DNA from: Planctomycetota bacterium
GTDB lineage: Bacteria; Planctomycetota; Phycisphaerae; UBA1845
DNA length: 8,849 bases
Assembly: GCA_024277835.1 (NCBI GenBank)
Contig: JAJRUK010000245.1
Coordinates: 1 to 8,849, forward strand
Reading direction: 5' to 3'
Under the pieces are notes generated by a model that worked only from the letters and a program-made list of their open reading frames with translations, did no database searches and was not told where the DNA came from. Below, piece after piece: positions 1 to 5,140 of this stretch. Position numbers and translations under genes: made by a program. How positions within the stretch are numbered: the first letter of the stretch is position 1; each line of letters starts with the position of its first letter.

Positions 1-2
1 AG

Positions 3-125
3 GCCCTCCGACAGCGTGGCAATCCATCCAAATTCTCGGAGACCCTCAAGGGCGTAAACGAACGCATGGACGATTGGGTGACAAAACGCAAGAAGGCCAA
101 AGCGTCCGGACAACGCGGAGATTGA
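3..125 (+). CDS. C-terminal tail of an unidentified protein (5' end outside window)
   Basis: An open frame enters from the left edge and ends at TGA 123-125, giving 40 residues. The tail is strongly basic and hydrophilic, ending in TKRKKAKASGQRGD, with an amphipathic-looking stretch SETLKGVNERMDDW before it. No stop interrupts the frame within the window, and a new gene with its own SD starts 43 bp downstream, which fits a real gene end. The family is not recognisable from 40 residues. It could also be a chance open frame, since 120 bp free of stops is not rare in GC-rich DNA. Confidence 0.4.
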   Translation, partial: ALRQRGNPSKFSETLKGVNERMDDWVTKRKKAKASGQRGD

Positions 126-168
126 AGATTGATGCACGGTCGAGGTCGGGGGAAACAAGGAGCGGATC

Positions 169-300
169 ATGAAACACAGCGAGCTATCGCGTAGAAGAAA
201 TCGGAACCAGCTTTGCGTGATCGCTTGGCTTGGCTCGTGTATGCTTGCCTCTTCGACGTTCGCCCAGTGCGATCCGTGGAGGTGTGATGCGGTGGCTTGA
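169..300 (+). CDS. Small secreted peptide (43 aa) with signal peptide, unknown function
   Basis: ATG at 169 is preceded by AAGGAG (157-162), six bases upstream, the best SD in the left flank. The 43-residue product has a basic n-region (SRRRNRNQ, residues 7-14), a hydrophobic core LCVIAWLGSCMLASS (15-29) and a plausible signal peptidase I site after TFA (residue 32). The mature part would be only 11 residues, with two cysteines at 34 and 39 (CDPWRC). Alternatively LGSC at 21-24 could act as a weak lipobox. The stop is TGA 298-300, and the frame stays open for 28 more codons, reading a hydrophobic stretch, to TAA 385-387. The gene may therefore be a truncated remnant of a longer secreted protein. 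It is convergent with the protease-like gene whose stop lies 33 bp away. No family is recognised. Confidence 0.5.
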   Translation: MKHSELSRRRNRNQLCVIAWLGSCMLASSTFAQCDPWRCDAVA

Positions 301-333
301 GACTGGGGGGTACGGTTGCTTGTAGAAGGTGGG

Positions 334-1578
334 TTATTGGGCATCGGCTTCGTCGCCATGCCCCTGCTGCCGGATGCGCTCGGCTAAAATTTGCTTCGCC
401 ATGCGTATTTGCGGGTCTGCGCCGGCGCTGTATGCGATCTTTCGTTTGACTGGGTAGTCGGGCAACACCGGTTTGCCCTCAAGTTTGAACCGATGCCCCG
501 GCAGCATGAGAAGCCCATCGTCGCCAACTCTTCGAATACCGCCGACCGAGATAACATGACCCACCGACGGCTCGCCGACCAGCGGCGCACGGCGGTAACG
601 TCTTACTTCGTTAACGATGATTTCCTTCGCACTGCGAGTCCCGTCGGCAGTTAGAATCACGAGGGGTTTCGTCCATTGCGGGTTGATTCGCATCTCAGAA
701 GAATCGCGATCCTTGCCAAGCAGAAACGCAAGCGCTCGAGGCCAAGTTCCGCCGAAACCGTCGCGATAATCCAGGAGCAACCCATCTACGTCGTCTTGAA
801 TTTTCAGAAGCGCGTCGTATTCCCGGCCCCCGCCAAGCGTTGTCCATGCGTGGAGGTACGCAAACTTCAGCCCCTCATGCTCGATGATTCGGACGCTCTT
901 GTACATCGCTTGCTGCATTGCATTGTAGAGCGATTCTTTGACGGGCGTGACTTTGAAGTTGTAAACCAGTCCCGGTTTGCGCCGAACACGAAGCGTTACG
1001 GTGCGATCTTCGGTCCCGAGGAATGCCGTCACCGGTTGATACGGAATGCCGTCAACCGAGAGAAGTTCATCGCCAACGCGCACATCAACGCTGTCGCATA
1101 GTGACCCTTCGAGGATACCGCGAACATGCCAACGACCTTCGATCCGCCTGGGAATAATCCCGACGTGCGCGATCTTGGCATCCGACGATCCAAACACGCC
1201 CCGCATATGCCAGTACTTCCACTGCTCGTCGTAGAAGTAGCCAAAGTGCGAGATCCCCGCATCGTGAATCAGTCGGTTGGTGGCAGCGGCGAACTGCGCA
1301 TGGGTGCGCGCCGACACGATATCCTCACGATGCTCAGCCACAAGCGTTCGCCATTTACGAACGCCAATCAGGTTCGGAGCATTGGACTCGCCGACCAGTT
1401 TCAGAATTCTGCCAAAACGCGCTCGGGCGGTGGCAAGGCTGAATTGACCGAGATCAGCAGAAGCAGGCCTCGCCGCGACGAGCAGTGGCGAACAGGAAAA
1501 TACAGCCACGGCGAAAAACATGTATTGCCTTCGCTTGAATGGTCGATTATGAAGTTGTGTTCGAGTAATCGCGTTCAC
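334..1578 (-). CDS. Secreted PDZ / S41-family (tail-specific protease-like) protein
   Basis: The protein is 414 aa from a GTG start at 1578 with AAGGG about 5 bases upstream; an ATG at codon 20 (1521) is an alternative. The N-terminus has a basic n-region (RPFKRRQ), a hydrophobic core and a signal peptidase site after ARPASA (about residue 41), so export is expected. A PDZ-like region lies at about 140-212 (GSLCDSVDVRVGDELLSVDG). The S41 core follows: GLLLDYRDGFGG (266-277, the DxRxNxGG-type strand), the nucleophile motif GTRSAKE with Ser316 and Glu319, GEPSVGH (335-341) and a C-terminal KPVLPDYPV (369-377). In CtpA/Prc enzymes the general-base Lys sits 25 residues after the Ser; here that position is His341. 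The protein is either a variant S41 hydrolase with a different base or a non-proteolytic relative. Its role is unknown, and it is divergent from mraZ with no evident functional link to the dcw genes. Confidence 0.85.
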   Translation of the reverse strand: MNAITRTQLHNRPFKRRQYMFFAVAVFSCSPLLVAARPASADLGQFSLATARARFGRILKLVGESNAPNLIGVRKWRTLVAEHREDIVSARTHAQFAAATNRLIHDAGISHFGYFYDEQWKYWHMRGVFGSSDAKIAHVGIIPRRIEGRWHVRGILEGSLCDSVDVRVGDELLSVDGIPYQPVTAFLGTEDRTVTLRVRRKPGLVYNFKVTPVKESLYNAMQQAMYKSVRIIEHEGLKFAYLHAWTTLGGGREYDALLKIQDDVDGLLLDYRDGFGGTWPRALAFLLGKDRDSSEMRINPQWTKPLVILTADGTRSAKEIIVNEVRRYRRAPLVGEPSVGHVISVGGIRRVGDDGLLMLPGHRFKLEGKPVLPDYPVKRKIAYSAGADPQIRMAKQILAERIRQQGHGDEADAQ

Positions 1579-1613
1579 CGGCCCTTCGGAAGGAGAAATC
1601 CTGTCGCCTTGGG

Positions 1614-1643
1614 ATTGTAGAGACCAAGACGTCCGGATGTCCT
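1614..1643 (-). promoter_or_regulatory. Candidate promoter of the S41-like gene
   Basis: On the minus strand, AGGACA (plus 1638-1643; matches the GACA of TTGACA) is followed after 18 bp by TACAAT (plus 1614-1619; 5 of 6 to TATAAT). Transcription would start near 1607, giving a leader of about 30 nt that includes the AAGGG SD before the GTG at 1578. The -35 match is partial, so this is a reasonable candidate only. Confidence 0.35.
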
Positions 1644-1882
1644 ATCGGCGGTCAAAAGAAGTTGTAAGCGTTTGCACGAGCCACGCGGTGAGGCACGATG
1701 GGGTCGTGTTTCCGACCGTAAGCGGTGCTTGGGGATGACGCTCGACGTCGATCGGTCGAGTGGGGCGAATATCGCGGTGGAGCATTTCGACTCACGAGGC
1801 GCAGAACCCGCGCAGCAGGATGGCACGGTTGTCGATGGTCGCGAGTTTTTTTATTTCCGACCGGACCCGCAACATGAAGTGT

Positions 1883-1932
1883 TCGTGAACCGTCGATTCC
1901 ACAACATAGGGTGTGTTCACGACTGGAAGTCG
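1883..1932. repeat. Inverted repeat and small hairpin upstream of mraZ
   Basis: TCGTGAAC (1883-1890) and GTTCACGA (1915-1922) are perfect 8-bp inverted repeats 24 bp apart. The left arm is itself part of a GTTC-GT-GAAC dyad (1881-1890). Overlapping the right arm, CGACT/AGTCG (1920-1932) forms a 5-bp stem with a 3-nt loop, followed by TTTTCTT, which could weakly stop transcription entering mraZ. A T9 run follows at 1965-1973. The remainder of 1644-1960 shows no convincing gene; its open frames on both strands start at weak codons and have no recognisable domains. Confidence 0.3.
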
Positions 1933-2033
1933 CTGTTTTCTTCCAACGCCCGATAATCAATTCCTTTTTTTTTCTTGCGTTTGGTGGGGCGGAAGGGTAC
2001 ATTCTGCACAGAAGTTCCACGAAGTAGTCGAAT

Positions 2034-2047
2034 TATACTGACGCATG
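2034..2047 (+). promoter_or_regulatory. mraZ promoter -10 box implying a leaderless transcript
   Basis: TATACT (2034-2039; 5 of 6 to TATAAT) lies five bases before the mraZ ATG (2045-2047). With the usual 6-8 nt from the -10 box to the start site, transcription would begin at or within two or three bases of the A of the ATG. No SD-like purine run exists in the preceding 15 bases (2030-2044), so translation from a leaderless mRNA is consistent. No good -35 hexamer is seen at 17 bp spacing; GAAGTT (2011-2016) is the sequence there. The ATG itself is well supported by MraZ family N-terminal conservation. Confidence 0.5.
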
Positions 2048-2521
2048 AAGTTTTTCACAGGGCAATATGATCGGACGATCGATGCCAAGAACAGGATTCA
2101 GCTTCCATCGCAGCTTCGGACTGTTTTGGAAGAATCCCACGGCGGTTCGAGGTTGGTCGTCACTCTCGGGGAACATCGTGGAACGCTTTCTATTTTCACT
2201 GAGCGAGGATTTGAAGAGCTTGCGGCCCGGGTCGAAACGGAGTTCGAGTCGGGACCGGAGTGGCGGCGGTTTGAGCTTCAGTTCTACGCCCTCGCAAAGA
2301 GGGTCGAGGCGGACAAGCAAGGACGCTTTGTTCTGCCCGACCTGCTTTTGAAGAAGGCCCGACTTGATACGGAAGTGTATCTCGTCGGGCGGAAAGATCG
2401 GATCGAACTTTGGGATCGTGCAGAGTTCGACCGGGCGCTTGGGATCGATTGGGACGGCGACGATTGGCCGGATTGGCCTCGCTATGTGCGGAGGAGGCCA
2501 AACGCTCCAAAGGAGTCATAG
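2045..2521 (+). CDS. mraZ: Transcriptional regulator MraZ
   Basis: The product is 158 aa, slightly longer than the usual 140-150. MraZ is a DNA-binding regulator of the AbrB-like swapped-hairpin fold that forms ring oligomers and controls the dcw promoter. The start FFTGQYDRTIDAKNRIQLP (residues 3-21) is the classic MraZ opening, and both DxxxR motifs of the tandem repeats are present: D13-AKN-R17 and D90-KQG-R94 (DKQGRFVLP). The C-terminal tail (about 134-158) is unusual: an acidic, Trp-rich stretch DWDGDDWPDWP followed by a basic one, RYVRRRP. It is the first gene of the cluster and sits 304 bp from rsmH, farther than the near-adjacent arrangement common elsewhere. In well-studied species MraZ represses its own operon; the likely leaderless start here places any operator upstream of 2034. 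Confidence 0.95.
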   Translation: MKFFTGQYDRTIDAKNRIQLPSQLRTVLEESHGGSRLVVTLGEHRGTLSIFTERGFEELAARVETEFESGPEWRRFELQFYALAKRVEADKQGRFVLPDLLLKKARLDTEVYLVGRKDRIELWDRAEFDRALGIDWDGDDWPDWPRYVRRRPNAPKES

Positions 2522-2825
2522 CGGTCCTGCTGAGAAACGAACTTCTTCAACAGGCTGATAGCGGCGCGACCAGAACACGGAAGTCGGTCGGAAGATGTGA
2601 AACCACGGGCGCGTCGGCGGTGTAAGGCGAACGGATTTGCCTCGCCGTCGCGTGCGGACGCAAATGGTTAGGACCAGGGCGGTGCGAGCAGGCGGATGAT
2701 CCGCAACTCGCGTAACGTTGTCCTCGAACGCGGCGTCTTTATGGCGTTACGGGCGCGTGCGTCCGCGTTGGGGGGGAGTTCGTCAGCAAGGACGCTCGGC
2801 GGCCCCCCGATTTGTTGGTTACTTA
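2522..2825 (+). other. Structured non-coding stretch between mraZ and rsmH (possible rsmH leader RNA)
   Basis: No credible gene fills these 304 bp. The rsmH frame can be extended upstream to a TTG at 2718, but the added residues show no family conservation. Several inverted repeats lie in order: GGCGA/TCGCC (2626-2630 with 2642-2646), GCGT/ACGC with a GCGG loop (2650-2661), GCGG/CCGC with a 5-nt loop (2692-2704), CGTAACG/CGTTACG (2711-2717 with 2745-2751), and a 6-bp G-run/C-run stem extendable to 8-9 pairs (2768-2776 with 2803-2810) that encloses a small CGTC/GACG hairpin (2781-2794). The last stem ends about 15 nt before the rsmH ATG. A structured leader with a regulatory role is possible, but GC-rich DNA yields such stems easily. 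I see neither RNase P RNA signatures nor an intrinsic terminator with a U-tract. Confidence 0.35.
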
Positions 2826-3761
2826 ATGGTGTCCGAATCAGAGTCGAAAGGCCACACACCCGTACTACCGAAAGAGGTGTGCGAACTACTCTCCGTCAGC
2901 GAGGGCGAGACCGTTGTAGATGCAACGGTCGGTCTTGGCGGACATAGTCTGCTTCTCGCCGAGCGACTCGGCACAACGGGCCACCTCATCGGACTCGACG
3001 TAGACCCCAAAAATCTCGACCTTGCACGAGCGCGTCTGGCGGATGTCGCGCCGCGGGTCGATCTCTTGCATGGCAACTTCGCCGAGCTAGAAGAGCTTCT
3101 ATCAACACTGAAAATCACGAAGGTTGACGTGATTCTTGCCGACCTGGGCGTTAGTTCGACGCAACTGGATCAGGGTGACCGGGGGTTTTCGTTTCGCAAT
3201 GATGGGCCGCTCGATATGCGTATGGACCCGCGTCTGGAGGTAACGGCTGAGGATCTTGTGAATCGGTGGAAAGAAAATGAGCTAAGCGACGTGCTTTATT
3301 ACAACGCTCAGGAGTTTCGCTCGCGAAAGATCTCCAAACGCATTTGCATGGTTCGGCGCGAGGGGCGGATTAAGTCTACGAAGGTGCTGGCGGACGTGGT
3401 TTGTCGTTCGATGGGCGTGTCGGATGGGAATTCCCGCCGATCGAAGATTCACCCGGCGACAAAAACGTTTCAGGCGATTCGGATGGCAGTGAACAGCGAG
3501 ATTCCGAATCTTGAGACGCTGCTTGAGATTGCTCCGGCGTTTTTGAATCCCAGTGGGCGCATTGGCGTCATCGCGTTTCATAGCGTCGAGGATAAAGTTG
3601 TAAAACTCGACTTTCGCAAGCGGAAGGGCGAAGAGGTTTACGAGGTTTTGACGAAGAAACCTGTAACGGCTTGTGAAGAGGAGCGGATGAAGAATCCTCG
3701 GTCGCGCAGCGCGAAGTTTCGCGTTGCGAAGCGGTTGGGGGAATCGGTTTCGACCTTATAA
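2826..3761 (+). CDS. rsmH: 16S rRNA (cytosine-N4) methyltransferase RsmH (MraW)
   Basis: RsmH transfers a methyl group from S-adenosylmethionine to N4 of C1402 of 16S rRNA (E. coli numbering) in the ribosomal P site. From the chosen ATG at 2826 the protein is 311 aa, the normal family length. Diagnostic motifs in order: HTPVL (10-14), SAM-binding DATVGLGGHS (32-41), GLDVDP (56-61), ADLGVSSTQLD (105-115), RGFSFRNDGPLDMRMD (119-134), KIHPATKTFQAIRMAVN (207-223), AFHSVEDKVVK (250-260) and NPRSRSAKFRVA (290-301). In the helix after the insertion, the common GEE is AQE (161-163). The start places HTPVL 9 residues in, as expected; no SD precedes it (2808-2825 is T-rich), so initiation may depend on the upstream RNA. 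It heads the tight rsmH-LysM-ftsL-ftsI block. Confidence 0.96.
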   Translation: MVSESESKGHTPVLPKEVCELLSVSEGETVVDATVGLGGHSLLLAERLGTTGHLIGLDVDPKNLDLARARLADVAPRVDLLHGNFAELEELLSTLKITKVDVILADLGVSSTQLDQGDRGFSFRNDGPLDMRMDPRLEVTAEDLVNRWKENELSDVLYYNAQEFRSRKISKRICMVRREGRIKSTKVLADVVCRSMGVSDGNSRRSKIHPATKTFQAIRMAVNSEIPNLETLLEIAPAFLNPSGRIGVIAFHSVEDKVVKLDFRKRKGEEVYEVLTKKPVTACEEERMKNPRSRSAKFRVAKRLGESVSTL

Positions 3762-3778
3762 GCGGGAGCGTGACGCGC

Positions 3779-4840
3779 ATGGCGAGTGAAACGAAAGTCG
3801 GACTGCTTGCTGGGCTTGCGTTTATCGTCGTGTTCGCCGTGATTCTTGCGAATCGGGGGCAGGTCGATCCGTTGCTTTCTCAAAAGCCGCTTTCGACCGA
3901 GCGCCACGTCATTCTCGGCGAGGAATCTGTTCCGACCGATCCGTATCAGGTGCGAAACGCGCCGACCGAGGTTCCGAAACAGCGATTTCAGCCAACACCC
4001 GCTCCGGCGAATCAGTCTTATGACGCGGGGGATCGCATCGCGGCTGAGCGCATCAATCAGCATCAGCCAATTCGGAACAATCCGCCGGGCACGCGAACGA
4101 TCACGTTCGGTCCGACCGACATGTCGCCGCAGTTAGCGATCGCCAACCAGAAACCACAACCCCGACCGAGTCCGAGATCGCAACACACGCGAAAGACGAA
4201 TCCCTCGCGCTCGAACGCGATGCTCAACGCTGACACTCAACCCCAACGCGCATCTCATGTGGGAGCGAGCCGTGCCGGCGGAAGTCGTTCGGTCCCCGCG
4301 CATCAGGTTGTCGCGACCAAGGAGGAGGCGATTCGCGCGCTGACGTTGCAGCAGCGGATTCCCTCGCAGGTGAAGAGACCCGCGGTCGCGGGGACAAGGT
4401 ACGTCGTTCTCGCAGGTGATACGCTCTACGCCATCGCCGGGAAGCACTACGGCAAACGCGGCGGAAACATCGTCCGCGCGATCGTAATGGCCAATGGCGA
4501 TACCTTGCCAAACCCTGACAAGCTCCGGGTCGGAACTGTGCTTGTGCTTCCGAAGCTAAAGGGTAGCACGAAGGTCGCATCGCGCTCTTCCACTCCGCGT
4601 CCCGAGAAGCGTCGTACAACACAAGCAGCCAAGACCCAAGCGAAGAAGTCAACAGATTTCGATTGGTATCAGGTTAAGAAGGGCGACCGATACGCCAGCA
4701 TCGCCAGGCAACAACTCGGCGACGTGAAAAGGTGGCGCGAGGTCTTCGAGCTAAACAAGGAAAAGTTTCCCAATCCAGACCGTATCCGCGACGGCGTCCT
4801 GATTAAGATTCCAAAGTCGCGCGGAGGCAAGAAGGGTTGA
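3779..4840 (+). CDS. Membrane-anchored protein with two LysM domains, dcw-embedded
   Basis: From ATG 3779 the protein is 353 aa; GGGAG (3764-3768) lies 10 bases upstream, which favours this start over the in-frame GTG at 3770. It has a short N-terminus, one TM helix (about 7-25, VGLLAGLAFIVVFAVILA), and a long low-complexity linker (about 30-200) rich in Pro, Gln, Arg, Ser and Asn. LysM1 follows at about 207-258 (YVVLAGDTLYAIAGKHYG ... LRVGTVLVLP), then a basic Thr/Lys-rich spacer, and a more divergent LysM2 at about 296-346 (YQVKKGDRYASIARQQLG ... IRDGVLIKIP). LysM domains bind the N-acetylglucosamine backbone of peptidoglycan, so the protein should tether the inner membrane to the wall. No hydrolase domain is seen. 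It lies between rsmH and ftsL and overlaps the ftsL start, where canonical clusters have no gene. The layout resembles FtsN (TM, linker, wall-binding domain), but with LysM in place of SPOR; this analogy is inference. Confidence 0.88.
   Translation: MASETKVGLLAGLAFIVVFAVILANRGQVDPLLSQKPLSTERHVILGEESVPTDPYQVRNAPTEVPKQRFQPTPAPANQSYDAGDRIAAERINQHQPIRNNPPGTRTITFGPTDMSPQLAIANQKPQPRPSPRSQHTRKTNPSRSNAMLNADTQPQRASHVGASRAGGSRSVPAHQVVATKEEAIRALTLQQRIPSQVKRPAVAGTRYVVLAGDTLYAIAGKHYGKRGGNIVRAIVMANGDTLPNPDKLRVGTVLVLPKLKGSTKVASRSSTPRPEKRRTTQAAKTQAKKSTDFDWYQVKKGDRYASIARQQLGDVKRWREVFELNKEKFPNPDRIRDGVLIKIPKSRGGKKG
4823..4840 (+). promoter_or_regulatory. RBS and TTGA start/stop overlap of the ftsL-like gene
   Basis: GGAGG (4823-4827) lies 9 bases before a TTG start (4837-4839) that overlaps the LysM gene's TGA stop (4838-4840). 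This decides the otherwise weak TTG start and suggests translational coupling, with low-efficiency initiation setting a lower level of the small protein. Confidence 0.55.
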
Positions 4841-5133
4841 ATACGCTACGTCGCTGCGTCCTGGTCGCGTCGCTTGCTGCGATTGCGATTGGTGTCGTGC
4901 ATATTCGCACGGAGCAGTCGCGTTGCGCCGCGCAGGTGATGGCCACCGAAGGAAAATGGCTTGCCCTTCGCGCGGACCTTGGCGATCTTCAGGCGAGAAA
5001 GGCTCGCCTGCGAACGCCGGATCGTTTGCGGACCAGAAACTACTTTTTCGATACCGGGCTTGTTCCGCCGGGGGAGTCCAGCGAGTCGCCCGCTGACAAA
5101 CTTGCTTCGACGAAAACGCCTACTTCTCACTGA
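4837..5133 (+). CDS. ftsL: FtsL-like small bitopic division protein
   Basis: This 98-aa protein has a short basic N-terminus (MNTLRRC), a TM helix at about 8-23 (VLVASLAAIAIGVVHI), a periplasmic helical region rich in heptad-like Leu/Ala/Arg (about 26-66, through KWLALRADLGDLQARKARL) and a disordered Ser/Pro/Thr tail. Topology, size and position directly before ftsI match FtsL, which pairs with FtsB and links FtsQ to the FtsW-FtsI synthase. FtsL sequences diverge so far that similarity alone is weak; the call rests on synteny and architecture. The predicted coiled coil is short compared with E. coli FtsL (121 aa). The start is TTG, overlapping the previous stop; the stop is 7 bp from the ftsI ATG. 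An unrelated small membrane protein is the alternative. Confidence 0.7.
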   Translation: MNTLRRCVLVASLAAIAIGVVHIRTEQSRCAAQVMATEGKWLALRADLGDLQARKARLRTPDRLRTRNYFFDTGLVPPGESSESPADKLASTKTPTSH

Positions 5134-5140
5134 TTGACAT

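Noticed and set aside
391..1101. Plus-strand open frames at 391-654 and 676-1101
   Set aside because: They lie antisense to the S41-like gene, which has a signal peptide, PDZ and S41 motifs along its full length. Their translations show no domains.
1652..2020. Overlapping open frames on both strands upstream of mraZ (1672-1956 + and 1652-2020 -)
   Set aside because: The + frame starts at a weak TTG; both have low-complexity, domain-free translations and overlap each other and the promoter region. Such frames are expected by chance in GC-rich DNA.
2718..2825. 36-residue N-terminal extension of RsmH from a TTG at 2718
   Set aside because: The extension is Arg/Gly-rich with no family similarity and no SD. 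The ATG at 2826 puts the conserved HTPVL motif at the expected position, and the region is better read as non-coding.
2522..2825. RNase P RNA gene in the mraZ-rsmH gap
   Set aside because: The universally conserved segments (such as the GAGGAAAGTCC-type 5' core and the ACAGAA-type 3' core) are not found on the + strand of this region.
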